Of a DNA stretch of 64,000 bases, positions 34,268 to 42,246 are shown one piece after another. Source of the stretch: Rhodosalinus sediminis (lineage in GTDB: Bacteria > Pseudomonadota > Alphaproteobacteria > Rhodobacterales > Rhodobacteraceae); NCBI RefSeq assembly GCF_003385555.1, contig NZ_QOHR01000002.1, positions 186,001 to 250,000 on the forward strand, read 5' to 3'. Each line of letters starts with the position of its first letter. Within the stretch, counting starts at the first letter, position 1. The notes beneath the pieces are model-generated. The model saw nothing but the letters and a program-made list of their open reading frames with translations, ran no database searches and was not told the DNA's origin. The translations under genes and the position numbers were made by a program.

Positions 34268-35191
34268 ATGGACCTCGCCACGATCCAGCCCGCGATCCTG
34301 ATCGCCTCGCTCATGGTCTCCTCGACGCCGATCCTGCTCGCCGCGCTGGGCGAGATGGTGGTCGAGCGCGCCGGCGTGCTGAACCTCGGGGTCGAGGGGA
34401 TGATGATCACCGGCGCGGTGTCGGGCTTCGCCGTCGCGATCAACTCGGGCAGCCCGGCCCTCGGCTTCCTCGGCGCGGCGGCGGCGGGCGCGGCGCTCTC
34501 GCTCGCCTTCGCGGTGCTGACGCAGTTCCTCCTGTCGAACCACGTGGCCACCGGCCTCGCGCTGACGCTCGCGGGGCTCGGGCTCTCGGCGCTCGTCGGC
34601 AAGCCCTACGAGGGCATGAAGGCGCCCACCCTGCCGAAGCTCGACCTCGGCCCGCTCGCGGAGATCCCGTTTCTCGGCCGGGTGCTCTTTTCCCACGACG
34701 TCATGGTCTACGCGAGCCTCGCGCTGGTGGCGGCGGTCTGGGCCGTCCTGCGTTTCACCCGCGCGGGGCTGATCCTGCGCGCCGTCGGCGAGAGCGCCGA
34801 AGCCGCCCATGCGCTCGGCTACGACGTGGTGCGGGTGCGCGTGCTCGCCATCCTCTTCGGCGGCGCGCTCGCGGGGCTCGGCGGCGCCTACATCAGCCTC
34901 GTGCGCGTGCCGCAATGGACCGAAGGCATGACCGCCGGCGCGGGCTGGATCGCGCTCGCCATCGTGGTCTTCGCCTCCTGGCGCGCGGGCTGGGTGCTGG
35001 TGGGCGCCTACCTTTTCGGCGGCGTCACCGTGCTGCAGCTCAACCTGCAGGCCGCGGGCGCCGCGGTGCCCGTCGCGCTCTTGTCGGCTGCGCCCTATCT
35101 GGTAACGATCCTGGTGCTCGTGATCATCTCGGCCCGCGGGCTTCAGGGCGCGCCCGCCGCGCTGGGCCGGAGTTTCCACGCCTCGGGCTAG
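34268..35191 (+). CDS. BMP-type ABC importer permease 2
   Basis: A 307-residue permease, the smaller partner of the pair. Typical segments are LAALGEMVVERAGVLNLGVEGMMITGAVSGF and AVGESAEAAHALGYDVVRVRVLAILFGGALAGLGGAYISL, the latter containing the loop that contacts the ATPase (EAAxxLG). It starts one base after the first permease, so the two are translated together. Confidence 0.92.
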   Translation: MDLATIQPAILIASLMVSSTPILLAALGEMVVERAGVLNLGVEGMMITGAVSGFAVAINSGSPALGFLGAAAAGAALSLAFAVLTQFLLSNHVATGLALTLAGLGLSALVGKPYEGMKAPTLPKLDLGPLAEIPFLGRVLFSHDVMVYASLALVAAVWAVLRFTRAGLILRAVGESAEAAHALGYDVVRVRVLAILFGGALAGLGGAYISLVRVPQWTEGMTAGAGWIALAIVVFASWRAGWVLVGAYLFGGVTVLQLNLQAAGAAVPVALLSAAPYLVTILVLVIISARGLQGAPAALGRSFHASG

Positions 35192-35243
35192 GCCCGCACC
35201 CGCCGCCCCGGCGGCACGGACGCAACACCAAGGGGGGTATCCC

Positions 35244-36323
35244 ATGTATCGCAGAACGCTTCTCTCCACCGCCGCGGCGCTCGCCCTCGGCCTCGGCCTG
35301 CCCGCCGCGGCGCAGGACGATCCGATGAAGGTCGGCTTCATCTACGTCGGCCCGATCGGCGACGGCGGCTGGACCTACACCCACAACGAGGGGCGCCTCG
35401 CCGTCGAGGAGCACTTCGGCGACGCGGTCGAGACCGTCTATCAGGAAAGCGTCCCCGAAGGCGCCGACGCCGCGCGCGCCATGACGCAGATGGCGCTCTC
35501 CGGCGCGGACATGATCTTCGCCACCTCCTTCGGCTACATGGACCAGGTCCTCGAGGTGGCCGCGCAGTTCCCCGACGTGACCTTCGAACACGCCACCGGC
35601 TACAAGCAGGCCGAGAATGTCGCGACCTACTCGGCGCGCTTCTACGAGGGCCGCGCGGTGATCGGCCACATCGCGGGCCGCATGACGGAAACGAACACCG
35701 TGGGCTACATCGCCTCCTACCCGATCCCGGAAGTGATCCGCGGCATCAACTCGGCCTACATCCACGCCAAGAAGGCCAACCCCGACGTCGAGTTCCGCGT
35801 GGTCTGGGCCTACACCTGGTTCGACCCGGCCAAGGAGGCCGACGCGGCGAGCGCGCTCATCGAGCAGGGCGCCGACGTGATCCTGCAGCACACCGACTCC
35901 ACCGCCCCGCTCGCGGCGGCGGAATCGGCCGGCGACGTGATCGGCTTCGGTCAGGCCTCCGACATGGCCGAGTACAAGCCGTCGCCCCGCGTCTCCTCGA
36001 TCCTCGACATCTGGGGCCCCTACTACATCGACCGGATCGAGGCCGTCATGGACGGCACCTGGGAAAGCGGCGACACTTGGCACGGCATCGGCGAGGGCAT
36101 GGTCGGCATCGGCGAGATCACCGAGGCCGTGCCCGAAGAGGTCCGCGCCGAGGCGCTCGCGCTCAAGGAGCGCATCGCCTCCGGGGAGTATCACCCCTTC
36201 ACCGGCCCGCTGAACAAGCAGGACGGCACCCCCTGGCTCGCCGAGGGCGAGACCGCCGACGACGGCACGCTCCTCGGCATGGACTTCTACGTCGAGGGGC
36301 TGACCGGCGAGATCCCGAACTGA
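35244..36323 (+). CDS. BMP family ABC substrate-binding protein
   Basis: A 359-residue periplasmic protein with a signal peptide (RTLLSTAAALALGLGLPAAAQ). The mature protein starts KVGFIYVGPIGDGGWTYTHNEG, the family start. Other parts are FATSFGYMDQV and VEFRVVWAYTWFDPAKEADAASALIEQGADVILQHTDS. Members bind nucleosides or purines in several bacteria; no residue here settles the ligand. Expression from a 52-bp gap with its own ribosome site (AAGGGGGG) would allow excess of the binding protein. Confidence 0.92.
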   Translation: MYRRTLLSTAAALALGLGLPAAAQDDPMKVGFIYVGPIGDGGWTYTHNEGRLAVEEHFGDAVETVYQESVPEGADAARAMTQMALSGADMIFATSFGYMDQVLEVAAQFPDVTFEHATGYKQAENVATYSARFYEGRAVIGHIAGRMTETNTVGYIASYPIPEVIRGINSAYIHAKKANPDVEFRVVWAYTWFDPAKEADAASALIEQGADVILQHTDSTAPLAAAESAGDVIGFGQASDMAEYKPSPRVSSILDIWGPYYIDRIEAVMDGTWESGDTWHGIGEGMVGIGEITEAVPEEVRAEALALKERIASGEYHPFTGPLNKQDGTPWLAEGETADDGTLLGMDFYVEGLTGEIPN

Positions 36324-36610
36324 TCCCCGCCCGCCGCCCCGGCTCCCGTCCGGGGCGGCGGCCACGCCCAAACGCACCCCGCGACACCGGCAGGGCGAAC
36401 AGCCCCAGGGACACCCGCCCGTCCCGCGCTTCTTCTTGGCCGAAATATCCCGGGGGAGTCGCGCGCCCCGCGCGCGACGGGGGCAGCGCCCCCATGCGAC
36501 CGCCCACCCGAGGCGCCGCCGACAGACACCGCCGCACGACGCCGGCCGCCGGGCGGAAGGGGGCGCGCGCCCCCTTCCGCGCCGCCCCGGGCCGTGCGAT
36601 GGTCCGGCCG
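36324..36610. repeat. Intergenic repeats and palindromes before the aldo/keto reductase gene
   Basis: This 287-bp gap contains three elements. A stretch at 36428-36458 (CTTCTTCTTGGCCGAAATATC followed by CCGGGGGAG) resembles a dispersed element often seen between genes in Rhodobacteraceae. GGGGGCAGCGCCCCC at 36479-36493 is a hairpin. At 36553-36580 lies a perfect 28-bp palindrome centred on GGGCGCGCGCCC. No gene is visible. Confidence 0.6.
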
Positions 36611-37549
36611 ATGACGACGCTCCGCTCTCCCGACGGCGCCCCGGCGCACCGCTTCGCCTTCGGCGCCATGCAGATCGGCGGCGCGGCGGACGCGGCCGCC
36701 TCCGCGGCCATGGTCGAGGCCGCCCTCGCCGCCGGCATCACCCATTTCGACACGGCCTACATCTACACCGAGGGCCGCTCGGAGGAGATCCTCGGCCGCC
36801 TCCTCCGCCCCCACCGCGACCGGGTCACGGTCGCGACGAAAGCCGGCTACGAGGGCGGCGCGGCGCCCGCGACGCTTCAGGCGCAGTTCGACGCGAGCCG
36901 CCGGCGGCTCGGGATGGACCGGGTGGAAATCCTCTATCTCCACCGCTGGGACCCGGAAACGCCGCTCGAGCGGACCATGGACTGGGTCGCCGGGGTGCAG
37001 GCGGCGGGGCACGTCGCGCGGATCGGCCTTTCGAACTTCGCCGCCTGGCAGGTGATGAAGGCGCAGGCGCTCGCCGCCGCGCGCGGCACGCGGATCGACG
37101 TGATTCAGCCGATGTACAACCTCGTCAAGCGGCAGGCGGAGGTCGAGCTCCTGCCGATGTGCGCGGCCGAGGGGATCCGGCCGGTAGCCTATTCGCCGCT
37201 CGGCGGCGGGCTGCTGACCGGCAAGTACGCGCAGCCGGGCGCCGCGGGCCGCCTCGCCGAGAACGACCGCTACGCCCGCCGCTACGGGCCGCGCTGGATG
37301 CACGCGGCCGCCGAAACCCTCGCGGAGATCGCGGCGGAGCGCGGCACGCATCCGGCGACCCTCGCCGCGGCCTGGGTGGCGGCGCATCCCGCCGGGCCGG
37401 TGCCGATCCTCTCGGCGCGCTCGGCCGAACAGCTCGCGCCCTCGCTCGCGGCGATCGATTTTCCGATGGACGACACGCTGCGCGTGCGGCTCTCGGCGCT
37501 CACGCCCGCGCCGCCGCCCGCCACCGACCGGCTGGAGGAACAGGAATGA
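36611..37549 (+). CDS. Aldo/keto reductase
   Basis: A 312-residue NADPH-dependent carbonyl reductase of the AKR superfamily. The catalytic tetrad is readable: Asp and Tyr in HFDTAYIYTEGRSEEILG, Lys in VTVATKAGYEG and His in ILYLHRWDPETPLE. The cofactor end is IGLSNF and SPLGGGLLTGKY. The start ATG 36611 (MTTLRSPDG) is chosen; ATG 36599 is in frame too and neither has a clear ribosome site. Its stop overlaps the DUF938 methyltransferase start (ATGA). The substrate is unknown. Confidence 0.9.
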   Translation: MTTLRSPDGAPAHRFAFGAMQIGGAADAAASAAMVEAALAAGITHFDTAYIYTEGRSEEILGRLLRPHRDRVTVATKAGYEGGAAPATLQAQFDASRRRLGMDRVEILYLHRWDPETPLERTMDWVAGVQAAGHVARIGLSNFAAWQVMKAQALAAARGTRIDVIQPMYNLVKRQAEVELLPMCAAEGIRPVAYSPLGGGLLTGKYAQPGAAGRLAENDRYARRYGPRWMHAAAETLAEIAAERGTHPATLAAAWVAAHPAGPVPILSARSAEQLAPSLAAIDFPMDDTLRVRLSALTPAPPPATDRLEEQE

Positions 37550-38205
37550 CCCGACGTCTCGACCTGCCCGACACGGCCTCCGTCGCCACGCCCGGCGACG
37601 GCGGCAAGCTCTGCGCGCCCTCGGCCGAGCGCAACGCCGGGCCGATCTGCGATCTGGTGGCGGCCCACGGCCCGGCCGCGGGCCGCGCGCTGGAACTCGC
37701 CTCCGGCACGGGGCAGCACGCCGTGGCGCTCGCGCGGCGCCTGCCGGACCTCGACTGGCAGCCGAGCGAGCCCGACGCCGAGCGCCGCGCCTCGATCCGG
37801 GCCTGGGCGGCGGAGGCGGATCTGCCCAACCTGCGCGACCCGGTGGAGATCGACGCGGCGCGCCCCGGCTGGTCGGCCGCGCACGGGACCTTCGACCTCG
37901 TCCTGCTCGTCAACCTCTTTCATCTGATCCCCGAGGACGACGCCCGCGCCATCGTCGCCGAGGTCGCGCGCGCCCTCGCGCCCGGGGGCGCCTTCATCCT
38001 CTACGGCCCCTTCATGCGCGGCGGCGAGCTCACCTCGGAGGGCGACGCGCGCTTCCACGCCAGCCTCACGGCGCAGGACCCCGCGATCGGCTACAAGGAC
38101 GATTTCGACGTCACCGACTGGCTGCACGACGCGGGCCTGACCCTCGGCGCCCTGATCGAGATGCCGGCCAACAACCTCGCCTTCGTGGCGCGCGCACCGG
38201 GCTGA
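37546..38205 (+). CDS. DUF938 family SAM-dependent methyltransferase-like protein
   Basis: A 219-residue class I methyltransferase fold. Features are the N-terminal APSAERNAGPICDLV, the SAM loop ALELASGTGQHAVALARRLP, and FDLVLLVNLFHLIPEDDA. DUF938 members have no well-established substrate. It overlaps the aldo/keto reductase gene by 4 bp and is probably co-expressed with it. Confidence 0.85.
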   Translation: MTRRLDLPDTASVATPGDGGKLCAPSAERNAGPICDLVAAHGPAAGRALELASGTGQHAVALARRLPDLDWQPSEPDAERRASIRAWAAEADLPNLRDPVEIDAARPGWSAAHGTFDLVLLVNLFHLIPEDDARAIVAEVARALAPGGAFILYGPFMRGGELTSEGDARFHASLTAQDPAIGYKDDFDVTDWLHDAGLTLGALIEMPANNLAFVARAPG

Positions 38206-38289
38206 GCCGGGGCCGCGTTGCCCGCGGTCAATGCGCCGCGCCGCCCCTCCGCCGATCCTGCGCCTCTCAGGACAGGATGGAGGATCGGG

Positions 38290-38709
38290 ATGCGTGGCTC
38301 ATTCATCGCGGCGGCGACGGCGGCCGCCCTCGCCGGACATGTCGCGGCAGCGCAGGAGATGACGCTCGGCGAGGCGGAGTACCTGAACAGCTGCGCCAAG
38401 TGCCACGGCGCGTCCGGCGCGGGCGACGGCGTGCTCGCCGGGTACCTGACGGCCGAGGTCCCGGGCCTGACGCGGCTTCAGGCCGAGAACGGCGGCGTCT
38501 TTCCGGTCGCCCGCATGTACGATGTCATCGAGAACTCGGTCTCGGTCGAGGGCCACGGCAGCTCGGAGATGCCGGCCTGGGGGATGCGCTACAAGTATCG
38601 CGCGAACCGCGCGCTCGGCGAATACGCCGGGCCGGCCGACCGGGAGGCCTACATCGAGGCGCGCATCCTCGCCCTGATCGAGCACATATCGTCGCTGCAG
38701 ACCGAGTGA
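38290..38709 (+). CDS. Periplasmic c-type cytochrome
   Basis: A 139-residue protein with a signal peptide (about 1-21) and one haem-binding site CAKCH at residues 35-39. A later methionine in SSEMPAWGMRY is the likely sixth ligand. It is a small class I cytochrome c, so an electron carrier. The start ATG at 38290 follows GGAGG closely. No partner oxidase is adjacent; the next gene is an AhpD-like protein with its own putative FNR-type site. Confidence 0.88.
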   Translation: MRGSFIAAATAAALAGHVAAAQEMTLGEAEYLNSCAKCHGASGAGDGVLAGYLTAEVPGLTRLQAENGGVFPVARMYDVIENSVSVEGHGSSEMPAWGMRYKYRANRALGEYAGPADREAYIEARILALIEHISSLQTE

Positions 38710-38721
38710 CGCAGCGTCCAT

Positions 38722-38735
38722 CTGATCCGGATCAA
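38722..38735. promoter_or_regulatory. FNR-type binding site
   Basis: CTGATCCGGATCAA differs by one base from the FNR/FnrL consensus TTGAT-N4-ATCAA. Its centre lies about 66 bp before the AhpD-like start codon and 13 bp after the cytochrome c stop, a typical activator position if transcription starts about 25 bp before the gene. Confidence 0.6.
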
Positions 38736-38794
38736 GGTCGCCCCCGGCGGCCCGTGCTTTCTCGCGCGCGAAACGCAAGCGAGAGGGACAGGAC

Positions 38795-39136
38795 ATGGAC
38801 TGGAAAAGCAAGCTCGACGCGACGCGCGACGACCTGCGCGTGCTGAACAAGGCGATCCCCGAGACGGCGCGCGCCTTCGGCGGCCTCGGCAAGACGGTCA
38901 AGGAGAGCGGCGCGCTCGACTTCAAGACCAAGGAATTCGTGGCGCTCGGCATCGCCGTGGCGACGAAGTGCGAGTCCTGCATCGCCATCCACATCGAGAC
39001 GCTGATCAAGTGCGGCGCCACGCGCGACGAGGTCGCCGACGCGCTCGGCATGACGCTGCAGATGGGCGGCGGGCCGTCGATGATGTACGCGGCCAAGGCG
39101 CTCGCCTGCTACGACGCGCTCGCCGCGGCGGCCTGA
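38795..39136 (+). CDS. Carboxymuconolactone decarboxylase/AhpD-like protein
   Basis: A 113-residue helical protein of the CMD superfamily with the redox pair CESC followed by IAIH (residues about 61-68: CESCIAIHI), the AhpD-like active site. Such proteins act as peroxidase or disulfide-exchange enzymes. The ATG at 38795 has GAGAGGGACAGG before it. A candidate FNR site lies upstream and a strong terminator lies downstream, so this is a monocistronic, possibly oxygen-regulated gene. Confidence 0.88.
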   Translation: MDWKSKLDATRDDLRVLNKAIPETARAFGGLGKTVKESGALDFKTKEFVALGIAVATKCESCIAIHIETLIKCGATRDEVADALGMTLQMGGGPSMMYAAKALACYDALAAAA

Positions 39137-39177
39137 GCGCGGCACCGCGGAGCGCCCCCGCGCGCGTCCCGCGGGAC

Positions 39178-39212
39178 GCCGCCGCCGGGTTCTTTCCGGC
39201 GGCGGCTTGTTC
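39178..39212 (+). terminator. Rho-independent terminator after the AhpD-like gene
   Basis: A perfect 11-bp stem (GCCGCCGCCGG with CCGGCGGCGGC), a seven-base loop (GTTCTTT), then TTGTTCTG. It lies 41 bp past the stop codon. Confidence 0.8.
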
Positions 39213-39242
39213 TGCCCCGCGGCGCAATCTACATGACCCGGG

Positions 39243-40037
39243 ATGGTCATTCGCCTCCCCTTGCTCTCACGGCGCCCGGTCGTGGCAGTGGTCCGCATGA
39301 CCGGCATGATCGGCGGCGGCGGGCGCGCGACGCTCGACGACCGCTCCATCGCGCCGGCGATCGAACGCGCCTTCGCCCGCAAGCCCGACGCCGTCGCGCT
39401 CGAGATCAACTCGCCCGGCGGCTCGCCGGTACAGTCCTCGCTCATCGGCGCGCGCATCCGCCGCCTCGCCGACGAGAAGAAGATCCCCGTTCACGCCTTC
39501 GTGGAGGATGTGGCGGCCTCGGGCGGCTACTGGATCGCCGCGGCGGCGGACGACATCTGGGCCGACACGGGCTCGATCGTGGGCTCCATCGGGGTGATCT
39601 CGGCGAGCTTCGGCGCGCATGTCTTCCTGACCCGGCAGGGGCTGGAGCGGCGCATCTACACCGCCGGCAAGTCCAAGACGCTGCTCGACCCCTTCGAGCC
39701 GGAAAAACCCGAGGACGTGGCGCGCATCCGCCGCCTGCTCGATCAGCTGCACGGCAGCTTCATCGACCACGTCAAGACGCGGCGCGGCGACCGCCTCGCC
39801 GACGAGCCCGATCTCTACACGGGCGAGATCTGGGTGGGGCAGGCCGCGCGCGAGGTCGGGCTGATCGACGGCGTCGCGCATCTCCAGCCCAAGCTTCAGG
39901 AGCTCTACGGGGAGAAGGTGCGCCTGCGCCGCTACAGCGTGCGCCGGCCGTTCTTCGCCCGGCTCGGCGCCGGGGCGGTCGATCAGGCGATCGGCGGCCT
40001 CGAGGAACGCGCGGCCTACGCGCGCTTCGGCCTGTGA
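39243..40037 (+). CDS. S49 (SppA-like) serine peptidase
   Basis: A 264-residue short-form signal peptide peptidase. The nucleophile Ser is in VAASGGYWIAAAADDI and the catalytic Lys in YTAGKSKTLLDPFEP. LEINSPGGSPVQSSLI is the conserved substrate loop. It lacks a long hydrophobic N-terminus, so membrane attachment is uncertain. Short SppA-like proteins of this group (SohB-like) cleave residual membrane peptides. A 55-residue zinc-ribbon-like membrane protein gene begins 1 bp after the stop. Confidence 0.9.
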   Translation: MVIRLPLLSRRPVVAVVRMTGMIGGGGRATLDDRSIAPAIERAFARKPDAVALEINSPGGSPVQSSLIGARIRRLADEKKIPVHAFVEDVAASGGYWIAAAADDIWADTGSIVGSIGVISASFGAHVFLTRQGLERRIYTAGKSKTLLDPFEPEKPEDVARIRRLLDQLHGSFIDHVKTRRGDRLADEPDLYTGEIWVGQAAREVGLIDGVAHLQPKLQELYGEKVRLRRYSVRRPFFARLGAGAVDQAIGGLEERAAYARFGL

Positions 40038-40038
40038 C

Positions 40039-40206
40039 ATGATCCTGAAGGTCACGGTTCTCTTCCTCGCCTTCATGGCCGTGCTGGCGATGTTCGGAAA
40101 GCTGCGGCTGCCGGGGCAGGACAGGCTCGCCGCACGCCGCTGCAAGCGCTGCGGGCGCTACCGGATCGGCAAGGGGCCCTGCCCCTGCGGCGAGGGAAAG
40201 GGCTGA
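40039..40206 (+). CDS. Small membrane protein with CxxC/CxC zinc-ribbon-like tail
   Basis: A 55-residue protein starting at the ATG at 40039, one base after the peptidase stop. An N-terminal membrane helix (VTVLFLAFMAVLAMFG) is followed by a basic linker and CKRCGRYRIGKGPCPCGEG, with four cysteines arranged CxxC-x9-CxC. This would form a small zinc ribbon on the cytoplasmic side. Its tight packing between the peptidase and the antiporter (4 bp to the next start) argues that it is real. I do not recognise a named family. Confidence 0.75.
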   Translation: MILKVTVLFLAFMAVLAMFGKLRLPGQDRLAARRCKRCGRYRIGKGPCPCGEGKG

Positions 40207-40210
40207 GGCG

Positions 40211-41161
40211 ATGACGGTCTGGCTGCTGACGGGGCTCGGCCTCGCCATACTGCTGCTCGCGGGCGACGCGCTGGTGAAGGGGGCGGTGAACCTCGCGCTG
40301 CGCCTCGGGGTGCCGGCGCTGATCGTCGGGCTGACGATCGTGGCCTTCGGCACCTCCGCGCCGGAGCTCCTGATCTCGGTCGAGGCGGTGCTGGCCGACG
40401 CGCCGGGCATCGCGCTCGGCAACGTGGTGGGCTCGAACACGGCGAACGTGCTCCTCGTGCTCGGGGTGCCGGCGCTGCTGACCGGGCTCGCGACGCGCGA
40501 GTGCGACACGCGCAAGAGCTACGTCGTGATGCTGGCGGCCTCGGTGCTCTTCATCGCGCTCGCCTTCACGGGCGCCTTCACCTGGTGGTCGGGGCTGATC
40601 CTGCTCGGCGCGCTGGCGCTCGTGCTCGGCGAGAACTTCGTGGAGGCGCGCGCGCATCACGCCGATCACGCCGCCGCCGAAGAGGTCGAGGAGCTCGAGG
40701 GCGCGGACCCCGAGATGCCCTGGTGGAAGATCGTGCTCTTCCTGGCGATCGGCCTCGTCGGGCTGCCGCTCGGCGCGAACCTCCTGATCGACAACGCGAG
40801 CGAGATCGCGCGCATGTACGGGGTCTCGGAGACGGTGATCGGGCTCACGCTGATCGCGCTCGGCACCTCCCTGCCCGAGCTCGCGACGACGGTGATGGCG
40901 GGGTTCCGCAAGCAGGCCGACGTCGCGCTCGGCAACGTGATCGGGTCGAACATGTTCAACCTTCTCGCGATCATCGGGATCACGTCGCTGATCGGCGACG
41001 TGCCCGTGACGCGGGAGTTCCTGACCCTCGATCTCTGGGTGATGCTCGGCGCGTCGCTCGCCCTCGTGCCCTTCGTGCTGTTGCGCCGCAATCTGACGCG
41101 GCTTTGGGGCGTCGTCTTGACCGCGGCCTACGTGGCCTACGTTCTCGTCCTGCTCAACTGA
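40211..41161 (+). CDS. CaCA-family calcium/sodium antiporter
   Basis: A 316-residue inner-membrane exchanger with about ten hydrophobic segments in two inverted halves. Each half carries the alpha-repeat signature: VAFGTSAPELLISVEAV and GNVVGSNTANV in the first, IALGTSLPELATTVMAG and GNVIGSNMFN in the second. The acidic loop EEVEELEGADPEM separates the halves. It follows the 55-residue gene by 4 bp. This is a YrbG-type protein that likely exports Ca2+. Confidence 0.92.
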   Translation: MTVWLLTGLGLAILLLAGDALVKGAVNLALRLGVPALIVGLTIVAFGTSAPELLISVEAVLADAPGIALGNVVGSNTANVLLVLGVPALLTGLATRECDTRKSYVVMLAASVLFIALAFTGAFTWWSGLILLGALALVLGENFVEARAHHADHAAAEEVEELEGADPEMPWWKIVLFLAIGLVGLPLGANLLIDNASEIARMYGVSETVIGLTLIALGTSLPELATTVMAGFRKQADVALGNVIGSNMFNLLAIIGITSLIGDVPVTREFLTLDLWVMLGASLALVPFVLLRRNLTRLWGVVLTAAYVAYVLVLLN

Positions 41162-41172
41162 GGGAGAGGGGC

Positions 41173-41952
41173 ATGGCACGGGCACTGGTGACCGGCGCGG
41201 GGGTGCGGCTGGGCCGCGCGATGGCGCTCTATCTGGCCGGGCGGGGCCACGACGTGGCCGTGCACTACGCCGGCTCGCGGGACGCGGCCGCGGCGACCGC
41301 CGCGGAGATCGAGGGGATGGGCCGGCGTGCCTGCACGCTGCAGGCGGACCTGCTGGAGGAGGATCAGATCGCGCCGCTCGTCGACCGCGCGGCCGAGGCG
41401 CTCGGCGGGCCGTTGACGGTGCTCGTCAACAACGCCTCCATCTTCGAATACGACCGGATCGAGACCGCCACCCGCGAAAGCTGGGACCGGCACTTCGGCA
41501 GCAACCTGCGCGCGCCTTTCGTGCTCACGCAGCGCTTCGCCGCGCAGGCGCCCGCCCCGGCGACCGACGCCGCCGGGGAGCCGGTGGCGCAGGCGCTCGT
41601 CGTGAACATGATCGATCAGCGGGTCTGGAAGCTGACGCCCGAGTTCGCGACCTACACGCTGGCCAAGGCGGGGCTCTGGACGCTGACGCGCACGGCCGCG
41701 CAGGGCCTCGCGCCGCGGGTGCGCGTGAACGCCATCGGCCCCGGCCCGACCCTGCAGGGCACGCGCCAGTCCGGGGACCATTTCGCGCGCCAGAGGGACG
41801 CCACCGTCCTGCGCCGCGGCGCCGATCCCGACGGCATCAATGCCGCGCTCGGCTACTTCCTCGACGCCACCGCGGTGACCGGGCAGATGCTCGCCGTGGA
41901 CGGCGGACAGCACCTCGCCTGGCAGACGCCGGACGTGCTCGGGCCGGAGTGA
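41173..41952 (+). CDS. Short-chain dehydrogenase/reductase, pteridine-reductase-like
   Basis: A 259-residue SDR. The cofactor loop is VTGAGVRLGRAMALYLA, an arginine variant (GxxxRxGxx) typical of NADPH-dependent FolM/PTR1 reductases. The catalytic region is NMIDQRVWKLTPEFATYTLAKAGLW, where the Tyr and Lys (YTLAK) are present but the usual Ser position reads Met-Ile-Asp as in pteridine reductases. It could reduce dihydropterins. The neighbour downstream is uvrC after an unusual AT-rich gap. Confidence 0.85.
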   Translation: MARALVTGAGVRLGRAMALYLAGRGHDVAVHYAGSRDAAAATAAEIEGMGRRACTLQADLLEEDQIAPLVDRAAEALGGPLTVLVNNASIFEYDRIETATRESWDRHFGSNLRAPFVLTQRFAAQAPAPATDAAGEPVAQALVVNMIDQRVWKLTPEFATYTLAKAGLWTLTRTAAQGLAPRVRVNAIGPGPTLQGTRQSGDHFARQRDATVLRRGADPDGINAALGYFLDATAVTGQMLAVDGGQHLAWQTPDVLGPE

Positions 41953-42246
41953 CGCGGCACCCGGCGCGGAGGTTATGCACGTCGCTGCGTCAAGCGGCGG
42001 CCCCTGTTACAAAAATGCTAAGTTTTTCATGTCCTTGCCGAAGGTCAGAAATTTTCCGTTTTCCTTCAATAGCTTAAAAAGTCGCACAAAAATTATGCAG
42101 CGCGACGAAGCCCCGTCAGGAAAAGGGAAAATCCGTGCGGCCCAGAATTCCTCTACAGAGTTGTCCACAGGAATCGGGGATGTCTTTCCCCTTGCCTTCG
42201 CGTCCCGCGGATTGCAGCGGGCCGGAGGGAATCGTATCTCGCTGAC
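41953..42246. other. AT-rich intergenic region with DnaA-box-like sequences before uvrC
   Basis: This 294-bp gap has A/T runs (for example AGTTTTTCATG, TAGCTTAAAAAG, CACAAAAATTATG) that stand out from the GC-rich neighbours. TTATGCACG at 41973 and TTGTCCACA at 42161 are each one base from the DnaA consensus TTATNCACA; TTATGCAGC at 42093 is weaker. No SOS box and no gene are seen. It may be an uvrC promoter or a DnaA-binding locus. Confidence 0.45.

Noticed and set aside
42161-42169. Chromosomal replication origin at the DnaA-like boxes
   Set aside because: Only two near-consensus boxes are present and no origin-linked gene (dnaA, hemE, parAB, gidA) is in the window; kept as an AT-rich region with possible DnaA sites.
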